From Burkholderiaceae bacterium (GTDB lineage: Bacteria; Pseudomonadota; Gammaproteobacteria; Burkholderiales; Burkholderiaceae_C), in assembly GCA_024235855.1 (NCBI GenBank), contig JACKLN010000001.1, positions 529,566-593,565 of the forward strand: DNA of 64,000 bases, given 5' to 3'. Positions 24,898 to 34,059 of this stretch are shown piece by piece; the stretch's first letter is position 1; every line of letters begins with the position of its first letter. A model generated the notes under the pieces. The model saw nothing but the letters and a program-made list of their open reading frames with translations. It ran no database searches and had not been told where the DNA came from. Position numbers and translations under genes: made by a program.

Positions 24898-26705
24898 ACC
24901 CGGTATCGTCCTCGCTCACCGCCACGCCCACGCTGTCGCTGGGTGTCATCGGCAACTGTGCCGTCAGCGCCCTTGTCGACCGCGAAGGCAGCATCGTCTG
25001 GAGTTGCCAGCCGCGGGTGGACGGCGACCCGGTGTTCCATGCCCTGCTCGGCGCGGCGAACGCCGGCGACGGCGCCTTCGCGGTGGAGCTCGAGGACTTC
25101 GCGCGCAGCGAGCAGGCCTACGTGGAGAACACCGCCGTGCTGCGCACACGGCTGTGGGACGCGCACGGCCAGGGCATCGAGATCACGGACTTCGCGCCCC
25201 GCTTCATCGCCCGCGGGCGCATGTACCGGCCGCTGATGCTGGTGCGCCGCATCAGCGTGCTGGCCGGCGCGCCGCGGGTGCGCATCCGGCTGCGGCCGCG
25301 CTTCGACTGGGGCCGCGTCGAGCCCCGCCTGACGCAGGGCAGCCACCACATCCGCTACGTCGGCCCCGACGAGGTGCTGCGGCTCACCACCTCGGTGCCG
25401 CTGGCCTATGTGCTGCAGGAGTCGCCCTTCGTGCTCACCGACACGGTGAGCCTGGTGCTGGGCCCCGACGAGTCGCCCGACCACGGGCCCGACGCCCTGG
25501 CCGCCGCCTACGAGCGCGACACCATCGACTACTGGAGGACCTGGACGCGCCGCCTGGCGCTGCCGCTGCAGTGGCAGGACGTGGTGGTCCGCAGCGCCAT
25601 CACGCTGAAGATGTGCGTGCACGAGGACACCGGCGCCATCGTCGCCGCGCTGACCACCAGCATCCCCGAGGCACCGGGCACGCAGCGCAACTGGGACTAC
25701 CGCTACTGCTGGCTGCGCGACGCCTTCTTCGTCGTGCGCGCGCTCAACAGCCTCAGCGAAGTGGGCACGATGGAGGAGTACCTGCGCTGGCTGCGCAACA
25801 TCGTCGCCCGCGCCGGCGGCAACCACGTGCAGCCGCTGTACGGCGTGGGCATGGAAGACAGGCTGGTCGAGGAACTGGTGCCGCAGCTGCCCGGCTACCG
25901 CGGCCACGGCCCGGTGCGCCGCGGCAACCAGGCCTACGAACATTTCCAGCACGACGTCTACGGCAACATCGTGCTCGGTGCGGCGCAGGCCTTCCACGAC
26001 CGTCGCCTGCTGGCCCCGGCCGGCGAGGCCGACTTCCGCCAGCTCGAGGCCGTGGGCGAACAGGCCGTGCGCGTGCACGACCAGCCCGACGCCGGCATGT
26101 GGGAGCTGCGCACCCGCGCGCGTGTGCACACCTCGTCGATGCTGATGTGCTGGGCCGCCTGCGACCGGCTGGCCAAGATCGCGCAGCGGCTGGCGCTGGC
26201 CGACCGCGCCGCCTACTGGGCCGGGCACGCGCAGCGCATGCGCGACCGGCTGCTGACCGAAGCCTGGAGCGACAAACGGCAGGCCTTCGTCGAGAGCCTG
26301 GGTGGCGAGCACCTGGATGCCAGCGTGCTGCTGATGGCCGAGGTGGGCCTGATCGACCCGCGCGACCCGCGCTTCGTGGCCACCGTCGACGCGCTGGAGC
26401 GCACGCTGTGCGACGGCCCCTACATGCGCCGCTACGAGGCGGCCGACGACTTCGGCCTGCCGGAGACCGCCTTCAACATCTGCAGCTTCTGGCGGCTGGA
26501 CGCGCTGGCGCGCATCGGCCGGCGCAGCGAGGCGCTGGCCATCTACGAGGCGATGCTGGCCTCGCGCAACCACCTGGGCCTGATGAGCGAGGACACGCAC
26601 CCGGTCACGCGCGAGATGTGGGGCAACTTCCCGCAGACCTATTCGATGGTGGGCCTGATCAACGGCGCGGTGCGCCTGTCCGAACCCTGGGAGACCGTGA
26701 TCTGA
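24894..26705 (+). CDS. Glycoside hydrolase family 15 protein
   Basis: A 603-residue GH15 protein (glucoamylase and bacterial trehalase family). It opens with the family N-terminal beta-sandwich (LGVIGNCAVSALVDREGSIV), then the (alpha/alpha)6 barrel with NWDYRYCWLRDAFF near 265, MWELR near 402 and FNICSFWRLDALARIG near 522. GH15 trehalases have WE(V/I)RG at the equivalent of MWELR; here it is WELRT. The start is GTG overlapping the otsB stop (GTGA). Lying between otsB and otsA, it may hydrolyse trehalose or a maltooligosaccharide to keep the pool in check; substrate is inferred, not shown. Confidence 0.87.
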   Translation: MNPVSSSLTATPTLSLGVIGNCAVSALVDREGSIVWSCQPRVDGDPVFHALLGAANAGDGAFAVELEDFARSEQAYVENTAVLRTRLWDAHGQGIEITDFAPRFIARGRMYRPLMLVRRISVLAGAPRVRIRLRPRFDWGRVEPRLTQGSHHIRYVGPDEVLRLTTSVPLAYVLQESPFVLTDTVSLVLGPDESPDHGPDALAAAYERDTIDYWRTWTRRLALPLQWQDVVVRSAITLKMCVHEDTGAIVAALTTSIPEAPGTQRNWDYRYCWLRDAFFVVRALNSLSEVGTMEEYLRWLRNIVARAGGNHVQPLYGVGMEDRLVEELVPQLPGYRGHGPVRRGNQAYEHFQHDVYGNIVLGAAQAFHDRRLLAPAGEADFRQLEAVGEQAVRVHDQPDAGMWELRTRARVHTSSMLMCWAACDRLAKIAQRLALADRAAYWAGHAQRMRDRLLTEAWSDKRQAFVESLGGEHLDASVLLMAEVGLIDPRDPRFVATVDALERTLCDGPYMRRYEAADDFGLPETAFNICSFWRLDALARIGRRSEALAIYEAMLASRNHLGLMSEDTHPVTREMWGNFPQTYSMVGLINGAVRLSEPWETVI

Positions 26706-26718
26706 AGGAGGAACACTG

Positions 26719-28083
26719 ATGGGGCGCCTGGTCGTCGTGTCCAACCGCGTGGCCGACCCGCGCAAGCCCGGCGCCGGCGGCCTGGCCGTGGCGCTGGCCG
26801 ACGCGCTGCAGTCCAGCGGCGGGCTGTGGTTCGGCTGGAGCGGCAAGGTGGCTGACGAAGGCTCCGGCGGTCAGTTGCGCACGCAGCGCGCCGGCCCGGT
26901 GACGCTGGCCACGGTGGACCTCTCGCGCGCCGACCACGATGCCTACTATCTGGGCTACAGCAACGGCGTGCTGTGGCCGGTGTTCCACTACCGGCTGGAC
27001 CTGGCGGACTTCGATGCCGGCGACATCGACGGCTACCGGCGCGTCAACCGCCTGTTCGCGCACAAGCTGCAGCCGCTGCTGCAGCCGGACGACGTGATAT
27101 GGGTGCACGACTACCACCTGATCCCGCTGGCCGCGGAACTGCGTGCCATGGGCTGCACGCAGCGCATGGGCTTCTTCCTGCACATCCCGCTGCCGCCGCG
27201 CACCATCCTGGCGGCCATTCCGCAGAACGGCTGGCTGATGCGCAGCCTGATGATGTACGACCTGGTGGGGTTTCACACGCAAACCGACGTCGACCACTTC
27301 GCCGCCTACGTCATCAAGGAAACCGGCGGCACGCAGGTGGGCGACGACGAGTTCCACGCGCATGGGCGCGTGGTGCGCGCGCGCCTTTTCCCCATCGGCA
27401 TCGACGTCGACGAGTTCCAGGCCCTGGGCCGGCAGCCCGAGGCGCGCGAGACCTTCCGCACGATGAAGGAGCAGTACGCCCAGCGCCAGCTGCTGGTGGG
27501 TGTGGACCGGCTGGACTATTCCAAGGGCCTGCCGCAGCGCATCCGAGCCTTCCAGCGGCTGCTGCAGCATTACCCGGAGAACCACCGCGTGGCCACGCTG
27601 ATCCAGGTGGCGGCGCCGTCGCGCGAGGACGTCGAGGCCTATGCCGACCTGCGCCACCAGCTCGAGACCCTGTGCGGTGCGGTCAACGGCGACCACGGCG
27701 AGCTGGACTGGATGCCGGTGCGCTACATCCGCCGCGCCGTGCCGCGCAAGCGCCTGCCGGGCTTGTACGCCTCGGCCAGCGTGGCGCTGGTGACGCCGCT
27801 GCGCGACGGCATGAACCTGGTGGCCAAGGAATACGTGGCGGCGCAGGACCCGGCGAACCCGGGTGTGCTGGTGCTGTCTCGCTTCGCCGGCGCCGCCGAG
27901 GCCATGACCGACGCGCTGATCGTGAACCCCTACGACGCCGACGGCATGGCCGAGGTCATCCAGCAGGCGCTGCGCATGCCGCTGGACGAACGCCGCGCGC
28001 GCCACGAGCGCCTGATGGCGGGCCTGCGCGGGCAGGACGTGCACTGGTGGGCCCGGGAGTTCCTCTCGTCGTTGAGCGGCTGA
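26719..28083 (+). CDS. otsA: Alpha,alpha-trehalose-phosphate synthase OtsA
   Basis: GT20 glycosyltransferase joining UDP-glucose and glucose 6-phosphate to make trehalose 6-phosphate. The 454-residue protein begins RLVVVSNRVADP, has HDYHLIPLA at about 131-139, the UDP-sugar site VDRLDYSKGLPQRI near 263-276, and RDGMNLVAKEYVA near 363. An excellent ribosome site AAGGAGG (26705-26711), 7 bases before the ATG, overlaps the end of the GH15 gene, implying strong translation. Last gene of the trehalose operon. Confidence 0.95.
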   Translation: MGRLVVVSNRVADPRKPGAGGLAVALADALQSSGGLWFGWSGKVADEGSGGQLRTQRAGPVTLATVDLSRADHDAYYLGYSNGVLWPVFHYRLDLADFDAGDIDGYRRVNRLFAHKLQPLLQPDDVIWVHDYHLIPLAAELRAMGCTQRMGFFLHIPLPPRTILAAIPQNGWLMRSLMMYDLVGFHTQTDVDHFAAYVIKETGGTQVGDDEFHAHGRVVRARLFPIGIDVDEFQALGRQPEARETFRTMKEQYAQRQLLVGVDRLDYSKGLPQRIRAFQRLLQHYPENHRVATLIQVAAPSREDVEAYADLRHQLETLCGAVNGDHGELDWMPVRYIRRAVPRKRLPGLYASASVALVTPLRDGMNLVAKEYVAAQDPANPGVLVLSRFAGAAEAMTDALIVNPYDADGMAEVIQQALRMPLDERRARHERLMAGLRGQDVHWWAREFLSSLSG

Positions 28084-28135
28084 ACGGCGCCAGGAAAGCG
28101 GCGAGATACCCAGACCGGCATGCGATGATGCCGGC

Positions 28136-29311
28136 ATGAATCGGCCGCTCTTCCTGCTCGCGCTGTGCCAGGCGCTGTTCCTCACGAACAACGTCACCTT
28201 CATCGCGATCAACGGGTTGGTGGGGCTGCAGCTGGCGCCGCTGGGCTGGATGGCCACGCTACCGGTGATGGGCTATGTCGTCGGCGGGGCGCTCTCGGCG
28301 CCGTGGGTCGCGCGCACGCAGGCCCGGCTGGGGCGTAAGCGCTCGTTCCAGATCGGTCTGGTGGTGGCGGCGCTGTCGGCCGTGGGCGGGGCGTTCGCGG
28401 TCTGGAGCGGCAGCTTCTGGGGCGTGGTGGCGGCCACGGTGGTGGCCGGCTTCTACAACGCCAACGCCCAGCTCTACCGCTTCGCCGGGCTGGAGCTGGC
28501 GCGGCCGGACTACAAGGAGAAGGCGATCTCGCTGGTGATGGCCGGCGGCGTGGCCGGGGCCTTCATCGGCCCCAACCTCGCCAGCGCCACCAAGGACTGG
28601 CTGGCCGTGCCCTTTGCCGGCGCCTACGTGGCGCTGGTCGGCGTGGCGCTGCTGGGGCTGCTGCTGATGTCGCTGATCCGCTTCCCGGAGCACCGCGTGC
28701 CGCAGCCTGGGGACGACCGCGGCCGGCCGCTGGCCGAGATCGCGCGCCAGCCGGCCTTCGTGGTGGCGGTGGCGGCCGGCGCACTGGCCTATGGCGTGAT
28801 GAACCTGCTGATGGCGGCCACGCCGCTGGCCATGCAGCAGTGCGGCCTGCCCTTCAGCGACGCCGCGCTGGTGCTGGAATGGCACGTCCTGGGCATGTTC
28901 GTGCCCGGCTTCTTCACTGGTCACCTGATCAAGCGTTTCGGCGTGCTGCCGGTGATGGCCGTGGGTGCGCTGCTGAACTTCGCCTGCGTGGCCATCGCGC
29001 TGTCGGGCGTGGACCTGATGCAGTTCCTGGTGGCCCTGCTGCTGCTGGGCGTGGGCTGGAACTTCCTGTTCACCGGCGCGACCACGCTGCTGACCACCAC
29101 CTACCGCCCGGAGGAGAAGAACCGGGCCCAGGGTGCGATGGACACCTGCGTGTTCGCCACCATGGCGGTCACCTCGTTCGCCAGCGGTGCGCTGGTCACC
29201 ACCCAGGGCTGGCAGCTGCTGAACCTGGGCTCACTGGTGCCGCTGCTGCTGGTGGCCGGGGCGCTGGGCTGGCTGATGCTGCGGCAGCGACAGCCAGCCG
29301 CGGCGGCCTGA
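28136..29311 (+). CDS. Major facilitator superfamily transporter
   Basis: A 391-residue inner-membrane protein with about 12 hydrophobic segments of the MFS fold. The loop between helices 2 and 3 reads ARTQARLGRKRSF, a version of the MFS motif A. The central loop EHRVPQPGDDRGRPLAEIARQPAF separates the two halves. No substrate can be assigned; it resembles uncharacterised proteobacterial MFS permeases. It begins 52 bases after otsA and converges with parB. Confidence 0.82.
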   Translation: MNRPLFLLALCQALFLTNNVTFIAINGLVGLQLAPLGWMATLPVMGYVVGGALSAPWVARTQARLGRKRSFQIGLVVAALSAVGGAFAVWSGSFWGVVAATVVAGFYNANAQLYRFAGLELARPDYKEKAISLVMAGGVAGAFIGPNLASATKDWLAVPFAGAYVALVGVALLGLLLMSLIRFPEHRVPQPGDDRGRPLAEIARQPAFVVAVAAGALAYGVMNLLMAATPLAMQQCGLPFSDAALVLEWHVLGMFVPGFFTGHLIKRFGVLPVMAVGALLNFACVAIALSGVDLMQFLVALLLLGVGWNFLFTGATTLLTTTYRPEEKNRAQGAMDTCVFATMAVTSFASGALVTTQGWQLLNLGSLVPLLLVAGALGWLMLRQRQPAAAA

Positions 29312-29332
29312 CGCCGCCGCCCAGGTGCCGAT

Positions 29333-30223
29333 TCATTCGCCGGTCAGGCCCAGCTTTTCCAGCACCCCGTTGAGCTCGTCCAGCGAGTCGAAGCGGATCG
29401 CGATCTCGCCCTGCTCGCCGCGCTTGGTGCGCTTGAGTACGCGGATCTCCACAGCCGCGGTCAGGCGGTCGGCCAGTTGCGATTCGAGCCGCACGATGTC
29501 GCGCGACTTCTCCGCCTTCACGCGCAGCAGCGGGCTCTGACGGCCGCCGGCGGCGACGCGGGCCACCAGCTTCTCGGCGTCGCGGACGCTGAGCTTCTTC
29601 GCCGAGATCTCGGTGGCCGCAGTGATCTGCCCGGCGCCGCCCAGCGCCAGCAGCGCGCGGGCGTGGCCCATGTCCAGGTCGCCGGCCATCAGCATCTGCT
29701 GCACCGGCTCGGCCAGGTTCAGCAGGCGCAGCAGGTTGCTCGCCGCGCTGCGGCTGCGGCCCACGGCCTGTGCCGCCTGCTCGTGCGTGAGGCCGAACTC
29801 GTCGACCAGGCGCTTGAGGCCCTGGGCCTCCTCCAGCGGGTTCAGGTCCTCGCGCTGGATGTTTTCGATCAGCGCCATCACCGCAGCGGCCTCGTCGGCC
29901 ACCGGCTTGACCAGCACCGGCACCTCGTCCAGCCCGGCCAGCCTGGCGGCGCGGAAGCGGCGTTCGCCGGCGATGATCTCGTAGCGGCCCCCGTCCACCG
30001 GGCGCACGAGGATGGGCTGCATCACGCCCTGGCCGCGGATGCTCTCGGCCAGCTCGTACAGCGCGCCTTCGTCCATGCGCGTGCGCGGCTGGTACTTGCC
30101 GGCCTGCAGGGCCGACAGCGGCAGGGTCTGCGGCGCGCCGGCGGGCGCCGGGGCGTCGCTGACCTTGGGGCCGAGCAGGGCTTCGAGGCCCAGCCCCAGA
30201 CCCTTGGGTTTCTTGGTTGCCAT
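29333..30223 (-). CDS. parB: Chromosome partitioning protein ParB
   Basis: CTP-dependent DNA clamp that loads at parS and spreads to organise and segregate the chromosome origin. The 296-residue protein begins with the basic motif KKPKGLGLGLEALLG (ParA-interacting), has the ParB N-domain with the CTP-binding GERRFRAARLAG box near 88-99, a helix-turn-helix around LTHEQAAQAVGRSRSAASNLLRLL (about 148-171), and a C-terminal dimerisation region. Two parS sites lie 3.9 and 4.8 kb away. Unusually, it is separated from parA by argC and two other genes. Confidence 0.96.
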   Translation of the reverse strand: MATKKPKGLGLGLEALLGPKVSDAPAPAGAPQTLPLSALQAGKYQPRTRMDEGALYELAESIRGQGVMQPILVRPVDGGRYEIIAGERRFRAARLAGLDEVPVLVKPVADEAAAVMALIENIQREDLNPLEEAQGLKRLVDEFGLTHEQAAQAVGRSRSAASNLLRLLNLAEPVQQMLMAGDLDMGHARALLALGGAGQITAATEISAKKLSVRDAEKLVARVAAGGRQSPLLRVKAEKSRDIVRLESQLADRLTAAVEIRVLKRTKRGEQGEIAIRFDSLDELNGVLEKLGLTGE

Positions 30224-30253
30224 GGCGGGATTGTGTGTCAGCGGGCGCCGGTG

Positions 30254-30805
30254 TCAGGCGTCCGCATCAGGTGGGGTCGCCAGGCGGGCCAGCAGCGCGC
30301 GGCCCTCGGGCCAGTCGCCGAGACCGGACTGGTCGTTCAGGTGGCCGCGGGCGCCGGCGTCGACGATCTCGGCGCCCCAGCCCTGGGCGATGGCGCGCAT
30401 GCGCTCGGCGTCGCCATAGGGGTCGTCGCGACTGATGACCGCGATGGCGGGGAACGGCAGCCGGCTGCGCACGATGGGCCGCCAGCCGTGGAGCTGGGGC
30501 GGCATGTCCTCCCGTTCGGTGTCGGGCGGCGCCACCAGCAGCGCGCCGGCCACGTGCGCGGTGTGCCGGCTGTGCGCGGCCCAGGCGGCCACCAGCAGGC
30601 AGCCCAGGCTGTGCGCCGCCAGCAGCACCGGGGCGGCCGGTGCGTCGATGAGGGTTTCGTCCAACCGCGCCATCCAGTCGCCGCGCCGGGGCCATTGCCA
30701 GTCGTCCTGCACGACGCGCTGGTCGCCATGCAGCTGTTCCCAGCGGCTTTGCCAGTGGTCGGGGCCGGAATCGAGCCAGCCCGGCAGCAGGTAGATCGGT
30801 GGCAT
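30254..30805 (-). CDS. RBBP9/YdeN family alpha/beta hydrolase
   Basis: A 183-residue small serine hydrolase. The nucleophile elbow AHSLGC is near 79-84, an Asp follows in SRDDPYG, and the catalytic His is in GARGHLND, all as in the RBBP9/YdeN family. Start ATG 30805 is preferred because GAGGA lies 8 bases upstream and the protein begins directly with the first strand (PPIYLLPGW). It is 30 bases before parB and divergent from argC across 40 bases. Substrate unknown. Confidence 0.85.
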   Translation of the reverse strand: MPPIYLLPGWLDSGPDHWQSRWEQLHGDQRVVQDDWQWPRRGDWMARLDETLIDAPAAPVLLAAHSLGCLLVAAWAAHSRHTAHVAGALLVAPPDTEREDMPPQLHGWRPIVRSRLPFPAIAVISRDDPYGDAERMRAIAQGWGAEIVDAGARGHLNDQSGLGDWPEGRALLARLATPPDADA

Positions 30806-30845
30806 GACGTATCCTCGACGTTGATTTTCCCTGCGGGTGAGGCCC

Positions 30846-31787
30846 ATGGCTTACAAGGTGTTCGTCGACGGTCAGGAAGGCACGACCGGCCTGCGCATCC
30901 ACGAGGTGCTGGCCGGCCGGCCGGACATCGAACTGCTGAAGATCGACCCCGAGCGCCGGAAGGACCCGGCCGAGCGGGCCAAGCTGCTGAACGCGGCCGA
31001 CGTGGCCTTCCTCTGCCTGCCCGACGTGGCCGCACGCGAGGCGGCTTTCCTGGTCACCAGCGAACGCACCTGCCTGATCGACGCCAGCACGGCCCACCGC
31101 ACCCAGGCCGGCTGGGCCTACGGGCTGCCGGAGCTGGCCCGCGGCCAGCGTGCCGCCTTGCGCCACAGCAAGCGCATCGCCAACCCGGGCTGCCATGCCA
31201 CGGCCTTCATCCTGCTGCTGCGTCCGCTGGTGGATGCTGGCCTGGTGCCGAAGAACCTGCCAGTGAGTGCACACTCCATAACTGGCTACTCCGGTGGTGG
31301 CAAGAGCATGATCGCGCAGTACCAGGCGGGTGGCGACCCGAAGCTGGACGCGCCGCGCCCCTATGGCCTGACGCTGGCGCACAAGCACCTGCCGGAGATG
31401 GCGGCCCACACCGGGCTGGACAACGCCCCGCTGTTCACGCCCGTGGTGGCCAACTTCTACAAGGGCCTGGCGGTGACGGTGCCGCTGCACCTGTCGCAGC
31501 TGGCCCCGGGCACCACGCCGCAGCAGCTGCACGCGGCGCTGGCGGCGCACTACGAGGGCGAGCGCTTCGTGCGCGTGATGCCGCTGGCCGACCCGGACAC
31601 GCTGGCCGGCGGCTTCTTCGACGTGATGGCCTGCAACGACACCAACCGGGCCGATGTCTTCGTCTTCGCCAACGCCACCCAGGTGCTGCTGGCCTGCCGG
31701 CTGGACAACCTGGGCAAGGGCGCCAGCGGTGCCGCGGTGCAGTGCATGAACGTGCACCTGGGGGTGGACGAAGGCCTGGGGCTGTAG
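30846..31787 (+). CDS. argC: N-acetyl-gamma-glutamyl-phosphate reductase ArgC (type 2)
   Basis: NADPH-dependent reduction of N-acetylglutamyl phosphate in arginine biosynthesis. The 313-residue length and the N-terminus YKVFVDGQEGTTGLRI identify the short type-2 form. The catalytic Cys is in NPGCHATAF near residue 117, with YSGGGKSMI and a conserved KHLPEM His following. ATG 30846 is chosen over one nine bases upstream because it gives the family start. It is the only plus-strand gene inside the partition region and interrupts the parA-parB order. Confidence 0.95.
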   Translation: MAYKVFVDGQEGTTGLRIHEVLAGRPDIELLKIDPERRKDPAERAKLLNAADVAFLCLPDVAAREAAFLVTSERTCLIDASTAHRTQAGWAYGLPELARGQRAALRHSKRIANPGCHATAFILLLRPLVDAGLVPKNLPVSAHSITGYSGGGKSMIAQYQAGGDPKLDAPRPYGLTLAHKHLPEMAAHTGLDNAPLFTPVVANFYKGLAVTVPLHLSQLAPGTTPQQLHAALAAHYEGERFVRVMPLADPDTLAGGFFDVMACNDTNRADVFVFANATQVLLACRLDNLGKGASGAAVQCMNVHLGVDEGLGL

Positions 31788-31876
31788 CCGCCCGGGGCCG
31801 GGTGCACGGCCGTCTGCCTGGCCAAGTGCCGGCCTGGTGTCAGCCTGGTGCGCGGCCAGGTGCAGGCGCGCCGGGC

Positions 31877-32641
31877 TCAGTCCCCCTCGACCGGGGCGTT
31901 GGTGCGGTAGTGGTAGGCGTAGACGTCGGCAAAGCCCAGCCGGTGGTACAGCGCCCGGGCTTCCACGTTGTCGGCGTCCACCTGCAGGTAGGCGTGGCGG
32001 GCGCCCTGCTCCACGGCGCGGTCCAGCATCCAGGCGCACAGCTCGTGCCCGATGCCCTGGCCGCGCGACGGGATGGCGGTGAAGACGTCGTAGAGCCCGA
32101 CGAGGTCACCTTCGCGCGCGAACTGGCCGCAGGCCACGATGACCTCGCCGTCGCGCACCGCAAAGGCCTGGTACGGCACCGGCGACGTGAGCAGCCGCCG
32201 TGCGTGGGCGTCGCGCTGGGCCGCCGGCGTGCCTCGCAGCGCGCCGATCAGGTCGGCGAACTCGTCCACCGGCACGGCCTGCGGCATCAGCTTGCGGCGT
32301 GATGGGTCGGGCGCCGGCAGGTCGCGCCGCAGCATCACGCGGGTGTCGTCGAAGCGGCGCCAACCGCGGGCGGCCAGGACGTCGTCCAGGTCCGCCGGCC
32401 GGGTGAAGGGCGTGATGCGCAGGTGCAGCGGCAGGCCGTGTTCGGCGTAGGCCGCCTCGGCCAGCGCCAGGCGCTCGTCCAGCGGCAGGCGCCCGTCGGC
32501 CACGGCGTTGATGCAGCGTGCCCGCTTGGCCTTGCCGGGGTTGAAGTGCATCAGCCAGCCGTCCAGCCAGCGCTGCTCCGGCGGCGCGCTGGCGTTCAGG
32601 CCGGCGTCCTCGACGCGGGACAGGAGCGGGTCGTCGGTCAT
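31877..32641 (-). CDS. GNAT family N-acetyltransferase
   Basis: A 254-residue protein with a C-terminal GNAT acetyltransferase domain. The acetyl-CoA loop reads AIPSRGQGIGHELCAWMLDRA near 189-209, followed by AYLQVDADNVEARALYHRLGF, the standard last motif. The N-terminal half is a diverged GNAT-like region, suggesting a tandem layout. Its ATG overlaps the parA stop (ATGA), so it is translated with parA. Acetyl acceptor unknown. Confidence 0.88.
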   Translation of the reverse strand: MTDDPLLSRVEDAGLNASAPPEQRWLDGWLMHFNPGKAKRARCINAVADGRLPLDERLALAEAAYAEHGLPLHLRITPFTRPADLDDVLAARGWRRFDDTRVMLRRDLPAPDPSRRKLMPQAVPVDEFADLIGALRGTPAAQRDAHARRLLTSPVPYQAFAVRDGEVIVACGQFAREGDLVGLYDVFTAIPSRGQGIGHELCAWMLDRAVEQGARHAYLQVDADNVEARALYHRLGFADVYAYHYRTNAPVEGD

Positions 32642-33432
32642 GGCGGGGATGTCTCCGGCTGGGGCGCGGGGCGGCCAAGGCGCGCGGCCATCTCGCGGGC
32701 AAAGTCGACGAAGGCCTGGGCGCCCTTGGACGCCGGGTCGAACACCACGCCCGGCAGGCCGTAGCTGGGGGCCTCGGCCAGGCGCACGTTGCGCGGGATC
32801 ACGGTCTCGAAGACCTTGTCGCCGAAGTGCGCCTTGAGCTGTTCGCTGACCTGCTGCTGCAGCGTGATGCGGGGGTCGAACATCACCCGCAGCAGGCCGA
32901 TGATCTCGAGGTCGCGGTTGAGGTTGGCGTGCACCTGCTTGATGGTGTTGACCAGGTCCGACAGGCCCTCGAGCGCGAAGTACTCGCACTGCATCGGCAC
33001 GATGACGCCGTGGGCGGCGCACAGGCCGTTGAGGGTGAGCAGGCTCAGCGACGGCGGGCAGTCGACCAGCACGAAGTCGTACTGCGCATCCGCCAGCGCA
33101 CCGCGCAGCCGGCGTTCGCGGCGCTCCAGCTCCACCAGCTCCACCTCGGCGCCGGCGAGCTCGCGGTTGGCGCCCAGCACGTCGTAGCCACCCTGCGGGC
33201 TGGGCCGCACGGCTTCGGCCAGCGTGGCCGACTCCAGCAGCACGTCGTAGACGCTGGTCTGCAGCGCGCGCTTGTCGACGCCCGAGCCCATCGTGGCGTT
33301 GCCCTGCGGGTCGAGGTCGACCACCAGCACCTTGCGGCCGATCTGCGCCAGCCCGGCGGCCAGGTTGACTGTGGTCGTGGTCTTGCCGACCCCGCCCTTC
33401 TGGTTGGCGATGCAGAAGATGCGCGCGGCCAT
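32638..33432 (-). CDS. parA: Chromosome partitioning ATPase ParA
   Basis: Deviant Walker ATPase that moves the ParB-parS complex. The 264-residue protein starts ARIFCIANQKGGVGKTTTT with the signature lysine of the deviant Walker A (KGGVGKT at 11-17), has VVDLDPQGNATMGSG, and VDCPPSLSLLTLN as Walker B region. It lacks an N-terminal DNA-binding domain, as expected for chromosomal ParA (Soj). The frame is open far upstream, but ATG 33432 overlaps the LysE stop by one base and gives the family start. Confidence 0.96.
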   Translation of the reverse strand: MAARIFCIANQKGGVGKTTTTVNLAAGLAQIGRKVLVVDLDPQGNATMGSGVDKRALQTSVYDVLLESATLAEAVRPSPQGGYDVLGANRELAGAEVELVELERRERRLRGALADAQYDFVLVDCPPSLSLLTLNGLCAAHGVIVPMQCEYFALEGLSDLVNTIKQVHANLNRDLEIIGLLRVMFDPRITLQQQVSEQLKAHFGDKVFETVIPRNVRLAEAPSYGLPGVVFDPASKGAQAFVDFAREMAARLGRPAPQPETSPP

Positions 33433-34043
33433 CAGGATGTCCCCAGCCGAATGCCGAAGCCGATCAGGAACACGCCGGCCAGCTTCTGAAGACCCTGTGC
33501 CAGGCGGTGGTGTGCCCGCACCTGGGCGCTGACGGCCTGCGCGAAGGCACACAGCAGCAGACAGTAGACGGCGGTGATGGCGGCGATGGTGGCCGCCATC
33601 GCGGCAAAGGTGACGCCGCCACGGTGGGTGGCCGGGTCGATGAACAGGGGGAAGAAGGCCATGTAGAAGACGATGGCCTTGGGGTTGAGCACCGTGATCA
33701 GCAGCGCCTGGCGCAGGTAATGGCGGGGCTCGATGCGGATCGGGCTGGCGCTGCCGGGTTTCGCCAGCAACAGTTTCAGGCCGATCCACGCGAGGTAGGC
33801 GGCGCCGGCGTACTGCACCATGTGGAAGAGCGCCGGGTTGGCCGCCAGCAAGGCGGCCACACCGGCCACGGCCAGCCAGAGCAGGATCTGGTCGCCGAGG
33901 ATGACCCCGGCGGTGGCGGCCGCGCCGGCACGGAAGCCGCCCTTGGCGGTGGAGGTCAGCAGCGCGAAAGTGCCCGGGCCGGGCAGTGCCAGGAAGACGA
34001 GGATGGCGGCGCAGAACGCGCCGTAGTCGGCAATGCCGAGCAT
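33432..34043 (-). CDS. LysE family translocator
   Basis: A 203-residue inner-membrane exporter of the LysE/RhtB family. Around six hydrophobic helices, with LALPGPGTFALLTSTAKGG near 20-38 carrying the typical PGP motif, and LNPKAIVFYMAFFPLF near 120-135. Exported solute is unknown (amino acids in studied members). ATG 34043 is preferred because the upstream open stretch is Pro-rich and overlaps rsmG. Its stop overlaps the parA start by one base. Confidence 0.88.
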   Translation of the reverse strand: MLGIADYGAFCAAILVFLALPGPGTFALLTSTAKGGFRAGAAATAGVILGDQILLWLAVAGVAALLAANPALFHMVQYAGAAYLAWIGLKLLLAKPGSASPIRIEPRHYLRQALLITVLNPKAIVFYMAFFPLFIDPATHRGGVTFAAMAATIAAITAVYCLLLCAFAQAVSAQVRAHHRLAQGLQKLAGVFLIGFGIRLGTS

Positions 34044-34059
34044 GAAGAGGCTCCCGAAG

